Assembly (NCBI GenBank): GCA_036850595.1
Contig: CM072152.1
Location: forward strand, 8,885,640 to 8,949,639
DNA length: 64,000 bases
Direction: 5' to 3'
From: Rhyacichthys aspro
Lineage: Eukaryota > Chordata > Actinopteri > Gobiiformes > Rhyacichthyidae
Every line of letters starts with the position of its first letter. The first letter of the stretch is position 1. A program made the translations under genes and the position numbers. Positions 51,701 to 64,000 of this stretch are shown piece by piece. The notes beneath the pieces are model-generated. The model was given only the letters and a program-made list of their open reading frames with translations, was not told the origin of the DNA and did no database searches.

Positions 51701-54160
51701 TGGACTTGTGTGAGTCTCTCCAGAAATGCATAGAATATGTGATTAGAACTGATGATGCATACACACCTTATTGATTTTTTTACAGGATCAATATCACTCA
51801 TTTGTAATGATAAACCAGTCAATTTGTCTGTGCAGATATGGCACAAAGCCAATGGTTTAGAATTACATCACATTTCAGTAGGCTTTGGGCAATAACCAGT
51901 TTCGAGGTATAATGCGATGCAAAAACATGTTGATAACCATGACATTAAAAACACAAATACCGTGACATAATGTTCTTAAATGTTTTTAATATGAGTTGAT
52001 AAGATAAGACCAGAAACACATTTACAAAACATGTTCCATACTTAACATAACCCTCCCACTGTCCATATATTGAATCAAATTTCATATTGAGTGTTTTGAG
52101 GACTTTGGATGAAGTTTGTTAGGGGATTTGTTAGGCAGTTTTAAGGGATTGCTTTCATTTAATTCAGTGTAACAATATAAATCTATTTATATTTGAGTCT
52201 GGACACACCAAGAAATTAAAAAAGTCTGGACTTAAAAACTTTCATACTATCAAAGAATTATGTTTTTTCACAAGCTTACATTGTCAGAATCTCTAACACA
52301 TTACAAATTTGTAAGCTACATATAACATATATACTTTCTATGCACATCACTAAAAATGCTTAAGGATTTTTAAGACACTGTGATTCCACAAGCTAACTAA
52401 TGACAGATGATGTTAAGCAGTGATGCACCCTGATCTTTTGGCTGCGTTATTACATGAATCAGTCCTCTGCTTGGCCCTGATTGTGGCTCTAATTCCTTAT
52501 CTCATTCGCCCTGCACCTTACGATGCCTGGGAGCAGTCCTGTATCTGCTCACAGGCTAGAGGTTCATGAGGAAGTGCAGATAAGATGCATAACACCCTAG
52601 GGACTTTCCTAATTGGCATCGCTGGCCTTTCCTAAGCCTCCTGAGTATTTCGGCGCAACCTCATCTGACCAAATGGCCTTTAGCTGTCCATATGTGTTGC
52701 TGTTGTGGAGATAATTGTTTTTGTTAGCACATGTATAATGTGTAACAGTCTGTCTATGGGAATGTGTGCCACAGCAGAGTAGTCAGACTGTGGCGGCTGC
52801 CCATGAACTATATCTGACTAGAGGTCAAGCCTCCAGATAATCATTGGCTTCACAGAGTTTTCTTTTCTTTTTAAAGTTAGACTGTGGAGAATTGTCAGCA
52901 ACATTGATTACTTGCATTCAATACAGTGGCTATATTTGATCCTTTAAATAGTACATCAATTTATTTCTCCCTTTCTCCGTTCATAGCATTTTATTCCAGC
53001 TACAATCACTATATCAGTATGGAGGGGGAAAAAAAACTAAATAACAAAAGTAACATCCCTCCTGCATGCACAAATCAAGCTACTTTTTCTCTTGCAGTAA
53101 ACCAACAAAATGTATTTTAAGATGATAAATGACATTGGAGCCAGTTCTCTTTCTCTAGGTGTCTTGTAAGTTTGGGCAATGACCCAACTTAAACACTGGA
53201 TTCTGAATACATTATGTAGAAAAAGTATGTCAAAAAAGTTTCTTGTGTTTAGTAAAACAAGCTTAAACAGCTATGTATGTATGTAACAATATGGGAGACT
53301 ACGGGGAACTGGGATGGATCTTGAATTTTGTGATAAACTGACATTTTAATTACATTTTCAGAACGGAGACTTTCTCTATATTTCAATATATCTTTTGTAA
53401 ATTTAGTGTTAGCGAAAAGGGCTAAAATTTGAAGCAGTGTTGAACATATGAAGCTCAGTAACCATAACAACCTAGCCTGGCCAGCTAGGTCTCTCGGTTT
53501 TACATTGATTTCCAGGAGGTGGAGCAAATAGACATAAAAGAATTCAGGGGGCAGTACCAAAATCTGTAGGGACCAATGAAATTTGAGAAACTCTTAACGT
53601 TCCCATTTTAAATAAACAGTTATATAATATATATTGTATTAAATTGTCCTTTAAACTAAACCAGTTGAAGATGTGAAAAAGTATAAATAAAAAAAAGAAA
53701 ATAATAAAAAAAAGAAAAGTCATGTAAACTTTGAAAGTCTGATGCTGAAATATTTTTATGTACTGAAGTGATGAGTTGCAGAATAATGTCAATATAAGCT
53801 TGAATTTAAAGACATTCTATAAACTCCCATTAGAATTAAATGGGCAAAATCCCAAGACTAATTTTGGCCCACATTTTAAAGTTTGAACAGCTCCAATCGG
53901 CTCACCTGTTGAACAGTTGGGCCATTGGAATAACTTTGTCATATTTTGCTGTCAAATTAGAATGCATTTGATCCAGGCCTGGGACATTATTGACATTATC
54001 CTGAACATTGTTTTACCCTGACTATTTCTCTAGTAATATGAAGGTAAAACATTTCTCCAAGACATTTTAACAAAACTAATGCAATCATTACACACAGTGT
54101 TTTGTAAACCTGAGCCATTCTCTCGGATAATGTTTGTAATCTATCTTCTATTTTCTGCAG
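48713..54160. other. Non-coding stretch
   Basis: No gene recognised. A T-run lies at 49012-49028. 50284-51110 is pyrimidine-rich, which explains its long Ser/Leu/Phe-rich open frames. 52430-52740 is repeat-free with a balanced composition and could be a conserved element. Confidence 0.5.
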
Positions 54161-54263
54161 AGTACCGACTCAGATTGGAATGTCATTTCCAGAAATGAAA
54201 TCACAATTCAATGACTTAATTTCAATCCCTTTACAAAGGCTTGGTGCGTCACTTTACATTTGA
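54161..54263 (+). other. Putative 3' terminal exon
   Basis: An excellent acceptor (ctatcttctattttctgcag) ends at 54160. In phase 2, 33 codons stay open to TGA at 54261-54263 (begins VPTQIGMSFPEMKSQF). No family is recognised and no upstream exon was linked, so confidence is low. Confidence 0.13.
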
Positions 54264-55411
54264 AGTGATGATTGCAAGCAGTTGTTTATTCAGGCTAAAC
54301 TAAGAGAGCATGCAATTTACTGATGAATGAAATTAATATTTTAGAAATATGTTTGGGTCTTTGTCAGAAGCATGCAATGAAATGATTTAATATAATTTGG
54401 TCATTGTTGACCTGCAGGGTCCCTTGCATTTAACTCACATTTCCTGTTCCAGCTCTACTGAATAGCATATCCAAACCAAGTACATGTTGTTATGTTATTA
54501 AAACACAGTATGTTTTAATAACTAGTTCAGATGAGTCAGGCACAAATCATGATCAAGTCCACAAAAGCACTGGCCATTTAGATTGCCTGGGGACACGGAA
54601 AAGTGTGACTCAGACCGTATAATTACCTGAACTTGGCATTTTTCCAGGGCTCTAACATCATTCATATATATTATATCTAGAATTAAGAAATTACTGAATA
54701 TTATTCACAAAGAACTGCAATTTTTATTTGTTATCTCTTTGTTATACATTTATGAGCCTTTACAGAGCTGTGTTTACATGGACTAGCATTAGTCACAAGA
54801 GAGTCCAAAAGTGGATTTAACCCTTGTGTGATCTTAATATGATGCATACCCAAGGGACAGGTCAAGGCCTCCACTAAACCACAAAGAAACAGTAGAATAA
54901 TTGAATTACGTCTGTGTACAAGCAGTCAGGAGATCAAGGACCTGGACAACAAAGCTGTATTATGGCGTTAGTAAGATAACTTTGAGGTCAACCTTGGATT
55001 TTCTGTATCACAAGGTACACTTTCTATCAAGGAAGATCTCCATGTAAAAATGTGCTGATTGGCCCCTGTTCCGGAGCAGTTCCAGATAAAGGACAGAACC
55101 ACAACCCACTGACCAATCAGAAACAACAAATGAGCTGCCATTGAGGAGGAAGAGGGAATATAAAATGCTATGTGGAGAGGGAAAAAAGTCTCAGCCCTGG
55201 TGGCACAGCTGAGTGGAGCGAAGTCATGCAAGCCTCAACTTTGACCAGCAATGTTATTTAGTGTTATCAGGTCACACCTTATAGAGTTATAGCCTGCACG
55301 TTTACTCTAAATGGCATTTTTGCAGACAGGCTTTAATTATTTTTGAAATCCTCTCAGCCTCCATGGTAATAATTGTAACCTAACTTTTTAACAAGTATAG
55401 TCACCACACTG
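54264..55411. other. Non-coding stretch
   Basis: No gene recognised. An AT-rich hairpin with 11-bp arms (gttattaaaac / gttttaataac) is at 54494-54522. Confidence 0.55.
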
Positions 55412-55708
55412 CATTTAACCCATCCATCATCCAGAGCCACTGGGGCAACCTGTCAGGAGCAGTGGGCAACACTGAGCAGGGCCTGGGGACTCTCTCCAGA
55501 TCTTGAGCCACTTGGTCATGTGCACTGACTGGAAGTTTCACCTATATTGCACATGTTTTCAAGGATGATGGGATGAACCAGCACACCCCGAGAAAACCAG
55601 TCAGGCACGGGGAGAACACTGAACACTGAAAGGGCTAGTCTCGACCGTGGATCAAACTCCAAACATTCTTGCTTGAGGCGACAGTAGTAGCCACTTTGTC
55701 ACTGTGGC
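55412..55708 (-). repeat. SINE-like dispersed repeat, diverged copy 4
   Basis: On the minus strand the head reads acaaagtggctactactgtc, followed by gcctcaagcaagaatgtttg and a B-box-like gtttgatcca. Then comes gttctccccgtgcctgac, and the tail is ggatgatggatgg. The head organisation is that of the copies at 5.0, 14.7 and 16.4 kb, but the 3' half (cagtgttgcccactgctcct) differs. It is a related subfamily or a chimera. Confidence 0.55.
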
Positions 55709-58252
55709 AGGAACTTCTGTCTTTTTTGTCCTTGGTACGGTTCATTTTGCCTATTTTACATGAACGCACCACAGAAAAACACAAGGTAATCTGAAGTAGA
55801 CAATAAACTGCCTCTGCATAGCACTAATCTAGACTGTGATTGTGTGGGTTTGTCTAAGTGGCCAAGAGAGGCATATCAGGGATAGGATCAACTAACTTTG
55901 AAGTACAGGACCCTGGTCAGGCTCAGACGCATTGTACAGCTCTATGTCAATATAAAAATAGCTTGTAAAACGAAAGACAACATCTTTTATGAACAAATGA
56001 ATATTTATTTAGAAGTACGCTCTATTATTTGAACATGAGATGGAGTGGAATGATCTGTTTTTTTTCCCTTGTCAGAGAATGGTTGTGCTCAAGGATTTTT
56101 TATTTATTTTTTTGTCATTCTTGCAATGTTTTGGCATTGTTTTCGTTGTTTGATTTTCTTGAGTCTCATTTGTCCATATTAATGTGTGCTTGCATAATGG
56201 ACAGTGATTGTTACCTTGCTAATGTCAAGGCAGGCAGGTCTTGGAAAACATTTCAAGTTGTTTTTTGTTTTTTTTTTTAGTCCAGTTTAGTCCATTATTA
56301 GTTACAGCAGGGGTACGAGCTTTTCGGAGTCACAGACCATAAGAAAAAGCTGAATTGACAAAGGGTTTACTGGATTAGTGATGCTTACCCCTGGATTCGG
56401 TGGATCCCATTGTGGCAGGTTACGTCATGTTACAGCTCAAATATGCCAATAATCAGCAAGAGCAGATGCACTTCAGTATTAAGAACCATTCCATAAAAAA
56501 GCAGTTGAATCAGGAAATCACAAAAAATAGCACATCATTTTTGAAACGAAAATCCACCTTGCTGAACAAAATAAAACTTATGCACTTCTCAGCCCACCCT
56601 TTAAGATGACAACCCGTCTTACAGAGTGATTTGACCACATAAACACCGGTTAAATCTCACGAAGTGCCGCCGTGTTGTCTTTTCTCACCCATAATAAATC
56701 AAAAGAGCATGATCGATCTGTCTCCGTCGTGGCCTATAAGTATCTGGAGGGAAGAGTTTTACGGCTCCAATGGGAAGCTGCGAAGTTGTAAACTAACAAG
56801 CTAACACACTGTAAGTTATGAGAGCACACTGCGAGCGCTACTCAAACTGAAGAGTACACATGTCACGTTCAAGGTGCTAAATTTTTGTTTGGCCCTAGAG
56901 TGAATTAAATCCCTGTCTCTGCATGTGATAAATAATAGTTAATACTCCTAAAAACGTGAAGAAAGAGGTACACTGTGTAAGCGATGAAGTGTTCCTAATA
57001 AAATATATTAGGAACCAGTTCATCAGCTTTGTGCTAAACCACTTTTTATTGAATCATTCAGTCCTTGATGTGGAACAAACGGTCTGTGATAAGGCATGTG
57101 AACGAATTCTAAAAGTGGTCCATGGAAAGAAAAGGAAAAAAAAAAAAAAAAAAAATCAACCAATGACTTTGCATTCGTTGAAAGTGCTGGAGAATCAAGT
57201 GTTTAACATACAGACTGTCTATATGTTAATGCATCGGATTTAGTCAGAATGGACTTTATATGTATGCATAACAGTCATAATTGTTTTATTGTCTACCTAG
57301 GTACTTCTGTTGAACGTTTCTCCATGCTTTTTACATGTCTTTGCTAATGTTTTTAATCTGATCTGGGCAGCAGATAGAAATTCTTGTTTGTATCTAAAAT
57401 CTGGCACATTATCAGATAGGACTGATGTGCTTATGCCAATCGCCGTCCAATAATTAAAGTATTTAAAGTAAAACATCTGTTATAATCATCACCAGATCTC
57501 GTGTGTTATGTCACATTTTTCTTATCCCGAAATCTTCCTTAACCTCTCTCAGGACACGTCTACGCTAGGGCAAGTTGATCGGTGCAGTTCCCAGGCACAA
57601 CAACCCCCTCCCCCCTTTCCCTACTGGCCTTTACTCACTCGCACACAAGCAGACTGGGACCTAAGCCCAATAACCACTTCTAGTTGACCTGGCTTTGTCC
57701 TTGCAAACCACAGATACATGCTTGTGCTAATGGACGCACTTGTGGTGTATTTAGACCCACCTATTACAACCATGCTAAATTTTTGGAACACTGCTGTACA
57801 ATGGCAAGCACTCACTTTTTTATTGTGCGTCCTGGCATTCTGCAGATGTAAGATATACACAGCACAGACAGTGTGTAAAATCAGAAGCAATTTGTAAAAA
57901 TAAACATGAACAAACTTTTTTTGTAGTGATATTTGTTTTTGTGATTAAAAAGTTGATTTTCTTGAGGATAAGAGGGGGAAAATCTTATCTCATACATCGA
58001 TTTTAATTTGTCAGTCACAAAGAAAACAAGATATGCACATAATACTGGACCACGATAATGAAAAGCCTTAATTAAAGCCATGCAGTGACGATCAGCATTG
58101 CCCAATTCATGTTGTTCCGTGTCTCTTTCCTCATTTCACACTTTGCACCTCCTCCTCCCCCGGCCTCTCTGCCTTGGTGAGAATTGATACATAATGGCAG
58201 TGGTGGGACTGTGAAGTCAACGCCTGCAAATAACAACACGTATATCGGCTGA

Positions 58253-58266
58253 GTTGCTATGGTGAC
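58253..58266 (-). promoter_or_regulatory. RFX-type X-box motif
   Basis: The minus strand reads GTCACCATAGCAAC, matching GTNRCC-N2-RGYAAC at every constrained position. The surroundings (58140-58320) are locally GC-richer with several CpGs, but no transcript start is evident. Confidence 0.35.
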
Positions 58267-58654
58267 GGACTAGGAGCCCACAAGGTGCGATGGGAACTGC
58301 TGTAACAGTGCGGGTGTAATGTCATTCGGCTTCCTCTCACCAAAGATGAAGCTGAACATTTTGCTCCAAGCGTGGAGAGATTATACGCAGAATTATCTCG
58401 ATTTCTTCCTCAGGTTTTGTCATATATACAATAATTTTAGGGGCTTTGTTGACTTTAGACAACAAAAAATGCTCTTTTTTAACAGCATTATAAACTGTAC
58501 ACATATATTCTTTTTAGTTTTATCGTACTTATTAATGAATTTATCTAGTTTTTAACACTTTATCAATTTTTGATACTCATACATTTCAAAAGACATGCAG
58601 GTAGAGATGAATTATAAACACATTAAAAAGCCCTTCCTAGGTGTTCTGTTTTAT

Positions 58655-58675
58655 GTCACGTGACCACTAGATGGA
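58655..58675 (+). promoter_or_regulatory. Palindromic E-box abutting CTCF-like motif
   Basis: GTCACGTGAC is a perfect 10-bp palindrome of the USF/TFEB-binding type. It overlaps by one base with CCACTAGATGGA, an 11 of 12 match to the CTCF core. Motif matches only. Confidence 0.25.
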
Positions 58676-60882
58676 CTTGTGAGCTATTTTATCCCTCATT
58701 CATTTTTAGTCCACTTCAAACATGAAGTTCCTATGCCTAAGAATGTCTTGTCAATAGTGTGAAGTGACCAGTTGTCTTTTCTCTTTGAGGACTTGTAGAC
58801 TCCAGAGTTGATGGTAATAGCTTTTTTCTGCACTAAAGCTTTGCAAATATATATTTTCACATAATCCCTCAACCCTGTGAAAATAGGTGAACAATCTTGG
58901 TGCATATTTCTTTACCATTCTGATTTAGAAATGGCTAATTGGGACATAATTATAATGTGGTTAATACTACCTTTCTTTTCTTGCTTGCAATACAATAAAT
59001 ATAAAATCTCAATAAAAAGAGTTTAAGTTTAAAAACAACATTCTACAAAGCAACTCATCCAGTCACTTCTAAATCCTGACATAAATCGTAGAAATGGAGT
59101 TCAGGCTGGCCGTCCAGTTCTTTTTTAATATGAAAATAAAGCTTATCTTCTGTGATTTCTTCTTTATTGAAAGATTATGGCACAAAAATAGGACACCTGC
59201 AGATTTAGTTCCAGCCTCTGCACTGACTTATGGCTTTGTCATAAGTTGATTAACGTTTCAAAATAGGCTGTTAAAAACCATAATTCAGTGCAGTGTGATT
59301 GGGCTCAGTGTGTGATGTGATCATTAATTCGCATTACACTGATTCTCAAATGCTAATAATTCCCCACTATTGTTTTTTGACAGTGAACTCAGAGGCAATC
59401 ATAAATCATACTTTTATTCTTCGAGGCAGTACAAGATGTCTCGTCTAAAAGCAATTCATCATATTAATAAATGTGTCAGCACTGTGCTGTTTTATATTCT
59501 TACTCTTTCCCTCTCGCTGCTTAAAGATGGAAGAGTTAATCTTAAAATGTGAGATTTAAGTGCACAGATACATGTGGTGAACTTAAGGCTGAAAACAAGT
59601 TTCACTTTAACTTTTTGGCTTTCTGATAACTTCCAGAATCTTAACAGGAACACCATTAGCATTGACCTGCTAAAAACTGTGATTGTCTAGCTTTGCTCTG
59701 TGATGAAAGTTTCCCTGACATTTTTTAGAAGTAAATAAAGAAATGGTACAAGGCTTTATTTTTATTTATTTATTTATTTATTTTTGACAGAAGCTCATTT
59801 TATCCTCCATACTATCATCTGACTTTTTGAGAGACTGCATATATATGACATTAGCACTGCATCCAGAGTGCATCACATATTGTACTCAACCTACCTTTGA
59901 GTAAAAGCATCCAGACAGTCTCCTGAATGTATGCGAACATTCTTCTCTTGCATGTATAATCACAAGTATCACGTCTACCTGAAATATAACAGGGATCTGC
60001 AATTTCTGTAATGCCTTTTGAATCTATCGAGTGTGATTATTGTCATTCTACCAACACAGAATAGCAAAATATGTTGTTTGTACATTATTCATTCAGAGTA
60101 AATGACTGTTATTCTAACATTTCAATTAAAGGCTTCAAGGCTGTATCCAGATTACTATATAGGAAGCTTTCATCATTATGATAATTCCTTCTAAAACTCA
60201 CTCTGTTTCACGTAAAATTCCCTACTCCATCTTTTGCTGGCAGTGTTTATCGAGCAGCGCCGACCGTCTCCAGATCCCACTCTGACTGACTGCAGGTTAA
60301 CTGACTTCTTCAAGGTCAGCAAAACCTTCATGTTCAATTTGCTCAGGCCATCAGTGGCTTTAAAACTTATATCTGATCTGTGACCACATCACCTTCATGT
60401 CACCCAGGCTCCCGGATCTGAGTCTGACTCCCACATGGTTACACAGCGAGGCGTGTTAGGAGGGAATGTTGCCGTGTGCCTCTGAATCCTGTAGATCATA
60501 CAAGTAACAGTAAGTAACAGTTCACATTCACACAATAGAAAGAGAGGAGCATCACCTGGAGGTGCAATGTTCAGAAGAAAGAAGCCATCGGGGTAAATCT
60601 TGTACAGACGCTCAGTGAAAGACACAAGTGTTATCTTCATAATGATCAGAGATGTTTCCTGCCCCCTGTTTCCTCTCAACACTTAATTGTTCCTGTTGTT
60701 GTTGCTTTGTACTGTGTGACTTAAGTCTCACGAGTTCATTGATCTTACAAAACAAAATGACAAAGGCACAATACTCCATTTTCAGTCTCTGCCACCACCC
60801 TTTACCTGAAGTAGGCTTTAAGATATTGAAAATGCAATGTCTTCAGTTACATGAAGAAAAATACACAACTCAGGCATAATAT

Positions 60883-61488
60883 TTGATTTATTTATACGTT
60901 TATTAAATAGGAAAGGAACAAAAACATTGTTACAGCATCAAGTGTAACTGATGCCACATCCATAGGCCATCTAGCTTAGAGCTAATTTGCAGACCTGGTC
61001 CCTGACACACAACAGACAGTGACAGTGAAACAATCTTACAACACATTAAAAGATACAGTATATACAATACAGAATATTTACATTAAAACCCTATTCAAGC
61101 TCTAGTGTTCAGACTTGATTGGATTGAAGCCATTGTTTCACTTTCAGATTAAACAGTCTCAGATCTGTAAGTGCTTTCAATTCAGCAGGTCTGGTGTTCC
61201 AGATCCGTGACTCTTTTACTGTGAATGAGCTCTGACCAAGGTGCTCTTACATTTAGCTGGTCTACAGTTGCCCCTTGTGGCGACACCGTGGATGTGATAT
61301 TTCAGAATGATGCAGCTCACAATCTCTGGAGCTAGATAATGAATACATTTTAAAATTAGTTTTAGAAAAGAGTACTTTATTCAATTTTTATAGCTTAATA
61401 AGTTGTGCTTTCCTTGACTTTGACAATAGTGATAGCTCATAGGCTTTTGGTCCATCACTTTGAAGGCCTGTTTATAAAGAGCCTGTAC
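60883..61488 (-). mobile_element. LINE 3' end: ORF2 C-terminus plus 3' UTR
   Basis: On the minus strand, from 61488, the remnant reads VQALYKQAFKVMDQKPMSYH, then LLSYKN, one in-frame stop, and ILKCIHYLAPEIVS, then VATRGNCRPAKCKSTLV. A frameshift follows near 61235, then SSFTVKESRIWNTRPAELKA and LRLFNLKVKQWLQSNQV, with the natural stop at 61111-61109. This order (KxMDQKP, CxxxLAP, TRG, FxVK..WN..P, LK.WL) is the conserved tail of ORF2 in many fish LINEs. The 3' UTR continues to about 60883 and contains AATAAA (60904-60899) followed by ATAAATAAATC. The 5' part, including all of the RT catalytic domain, is absent, as expected for 5' truncation during target-primed insertion. Confidence 0.88.
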
Positions 61489-61565
61489 CTTTCATAGCTG
61501 ACTGATTAGCCTGGCCCTAGACAGTGATACAGTTTGAGAAATGGGATAAAATCACTGCATGGAAA

Positions 61566-62059
61566 TACAGTTTAGCAGGCAATATTATGACCACATACCA
61601 AAACAGCCCTGACCCCTGAAGGTGGTACCTGGCACCAAGATGTTAACAGCAGATCCATGCTTTCTGTAAGTTGCAAGGTGGGGCCTCCATGGGTCGGACT
61701 TGTTGCCTACAAATGCTCGATTGTATTGAGATCTGTAAATTTGTAAATCAGTTCACCACTGTTCCTTCCTTGGATCACTTTTGATAGATACTGACCACTG
61801 CAGACCGGGAACACCCACCGAGAGCTTTAGTTTTTGAGATGTTCTGACCCAGTTGTGTAGCCATCACAGTTTGGCCTTTGTCAAACTCACTCAAATCCTT
61901 ACGTTCCCAAATCCATTTCTTCTGCTTCTAAAACATCAACTTTGAGGACAAAATGTTCACCTGCCACTTTAGTATATCCCTCTCGCTAAATGATGAGGTG
62001 ATAATCGGACTTATTTGCTTTACCTGTCAGTGGTCATAATGTTAAGGCTGATTGATGTA
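61566..62059 (-). mobile_element. Tc1-like transposon, internally deleted copy 1
   Basis: Terminal inverted repeats bounded by TA are recognisable: left tacagtttagcaggcaatat then tatgaccac, right (reverse complement) tacatcaatcagccttaaca then ttatgaccac. On the minus strand the right part encodes remnants of the N-terminal helix-turn-helix of a Tc1-like transposase (GCSRSAVVSIYQK). The left part encodes the end of the DDE domain (DLNTIEHL, then LLLTSWCQVP). The middle of the transposase, with the first two catalytic aspartates, is deleted at about 61735-61755. The element is therefore non-autonomous and dead. Confidence 0.88.
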
Positions 62060-62430
62060 TGTCCACCTTTTGACACTTTTTACATATGATGGTTCTTTAA
62101 ACAAGACAAACAACTTTATGAATGTATACCCACTAAAGGAGAAGCTGTCCAATGTATTTCAGTTGCCATGTGTGTTTTTGTTGCTGTGAGTTGCATAGTT
62201 GCATATCTGACAAACCATGTATACTTGTCTAGTGGGATATTCTGGCTGTTTCATGTCAAGAAAGCCTAAACCTTATATCAATGTACTATTGTAATGATTT
62301 TAATGACTTTTCTGTGTTTTGAGGTGAAGTTACATAGTATGGCTCTAATCATAAAAACAATTTATGCCAATGCACGTCTATTGTCCACCACACTGTCAAA
62401 ATATTCCATCCATCGGGTCATAATTTCAGA
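62060..62430. other. Non-coding stretch between transposon relics
   Basis: AT-rich unique sequence with no gene or repeat recognised. Confidence 0.5.
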
Positions 62431-62770
62431 CGCCAAAACAGTCATGTGCATCGAGGCCAGACCCCCGCCAGTCTTAAGTTGCGCAGTGGCTTGAAGCACC
62501 GAGATGCTAGCAGCAGATCCGTTAAGTCCATGAAGCCCACGGATCAGACTTGTTTGTCCGGCACATTCTACAGATGCCCTCTTGTCCGTAAACTGCTTTT
62601 CCTTCGATGCCCCCTCTTCAGTACGTAACAGACCACAGCAGATTGGGGGCCGCCTGTGAGAGAGGCACTATCCGGATCATCCAGCCATCACAAAATCCAC
62701 TCAAATCCTCATGCTTGTCCAATTTTGGAACCGTCAACACACCAACCTCAAGTACATATAGTTACTTGCA
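62431..62770 (-). mobile_element. Tc1-like transposon fragment, diverged copy 2
   Basis: Sequence blocks follow the same order as in copy 1: gaggccagacccccgccagt, gagatgctagcagcagatcc, cggatcagacttgtttgtcc, then after a gap ccagccatcacaaaatccac, tcaaatcctcatgcttg and the terminal aacctcaagtaca. It is the same family in the same orientation but more degraded. It also lacks the transposase middle, and the left terminal repeat is barely visible. Confidence 0.7.
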
Positions 62771-64000
62771 GCTCCCCCATTGAGATTTGACACGTTTTGT
62801 CACTTTAAACTCATTGCTAATGTTTATAATTTCTGGTCTGGATCATAATGCTAACTTTGCTGTGTTAATTAATAATCTTACAGTAGACACTTGCTTTTCT
62901 TCTTCCCAAATTAGCTTCCAGCAGGCCATGTTATGTGTAATTATCAGAAGAAACCATTCAAACCTCTCCTTTTATACTTTCTTATTAATGATATGGCCAT
63001 CTTTTTTGTTTTGACAGAAAGCGCCCTGTGGCAGAGGATGATTTCATATGAAGTGATGTGTAACTTAACATGCATGACACACGGATCAGACAGAGCAGAC
63101 ACACAAGATTCCATGCCTGGGTTGCTTTGAATTATGAATGTGTTTAAATTCAAAATCATAACCCAGGTAAATGAAGCATGGACTCAGTTCAGGCGTATCG
63201 CTGATGTCGTGCTTGTACTCACCGCTGCTTAGTTCATGCAAGCAAGTTTCTATTCATGAAGTCTTTGTCTCCACAGCTTGTATCGTGTATAATTTGTCAA
63301 TTGGTCATGTCAAAAGAAATGACGGGCTACTGCCATCGCACCAAAATTATGATATTCACAAAACAATATGTAGATTACTATAATAAACGGCCTTCCAGAA
63401 TTCAAATTGTCGGCTGTCACATTTCTAACAGACTTTGAAGCATTAGAGAGTGCGCTGTGGGTTATTTTGTCTTTAGTGTCGACTTGAGATAAGACCGCCA
63501 TGACCTCAATTCCACAATGCACCTGAGAGCCAAACACTCATTTCTTTCTGTGAATAAAATACTTTTTCTTTCCGCTGTGAAGAAGAAGAAAACTGCACTT
63601 CATTTACCCACTGCTATTCTTCCCCCACAGTGCCACATTTGCAACACAAGCCATAATCATCCATTGTGCTTGTGCGATTGGAATAAAATTATTATCAGTC
63701 TAATGTTGGAACAAGTCCAATTAAAAGTCTACAATTACAATGGCGTAGGTTTATTTGAATAAGTTCAGTGATTCTTTTTGTGAATAATAGGGACATGCCA
63801 CTGGGTTTTGTGTTTCATCTCCCCAAACTGCTGTTCAAAGCATTAGTCCTCAGTCTGCCACGTCTGGGAGTTGATTTTTTTTAAATATTATACACGTTTT
63901 AAAATGAAAGCTAAGAACACATTGTGCCAACCCTTTATTCTCAAATATTTTCTTTATTAAAACGGGCCATGCCAACTGAAAAAAAGTGCACAAGATTGCA
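62771..64000. other. Non-coding stretch to window end
   Basis: No gene recognised. Only short overlapping open frames without family resemblance. Confidence 0.55.

Larger units (their letters stand above)
55709..60882. other. Non-coding stretch
   Basis: No gene recognised. An A-run lies at 57128-57153 and a (TTTA)n run at about 59755-59785. The palindrome gtcacgtgac (58655-58664) abuts a CTCF-like ccactagatgga (58664-58675). 56300-56395 has ends caggggta and tacccctg resembling a tiny MITE, but without target duplication. Confidence 0.5.

Noticed and set aside
56308..56395. Tiny hAT-like MITE with caggggta / tacccctg ends
   Set aside because: Only eight terminal bases agree and no 8-bp flanking duplication is present.

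Overview
The window looks like nuclear DNA from a ray-finned (teleost) fish. It is AT-rich and has no open frame longer than about 150 codons. Every recognisable protein fragment comes from a transposable element: a LINE endonuclease/reverse-transcriptase remnant, a LINE 3' end, and two Tc1-like transposon relics of a kind common in teleost genomes. I found no complete protein-coding gene, rRNA, functional tRNA or CRISPR array. The most economical reading is a gene desert or the inside of a very large intron, with decayed repeats and scattered motif clusters that may be regulatory.

Layout. 1-5.0 kb is unannotated apart from an exact RFX X-box (299-312) and a CTCF-like site (371-382). At 5.0-5.3 kb lies a tRNA-derived SINE-like repeat, and at 6.5-7.6 kb a minus-strand LINE ORF2 fragment with several frameshifts. 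A 450-bp hAT-type MITE with an 8-bp target duplication is at 10.66-11.11 kb. At 13.09-13.74 kb and again, inverted, at 24.24-25.04 kb are two members of another hAT-like MITE family whose interior is a 21-bp minisatellite. SINE-like copies lie at 14.66-14.99, 16.43-16.70 and 17.58-17.77 kb. The last of these is followed by a 178-bp palindrome with 40-bp perfect arms around a (TA)n core. A near-perfect 53-nt hairpin sits at 19.84 kb.

From 25 to 60 kb the sequence is mostly unique. It contains simple repeats, a pair of adjacent palindromes resembling a homeodomain-bound element (39.93-40.01 kb), a perfect CTCF-core match inside a dispersed repeat (48.65 kb), a fourth, diverged SINE-like copy (55.41-55.71 kb), and several splice-site-bounded short open segments that could be exons but match no family I recognise. 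The right end (60.88-62.77 kb) is a transposon cluster: a LINE 3' end with its UTR and two internally deleted Tc1-like elements of one family.

No gene set works together here. The main results are the repeat annotation, the minisatellite-carrying MITE family, the two strong hairpins and a short list of regulatory or exon candidates. None of the conservation, splicing or expression claims could be tested from the sequence alone.
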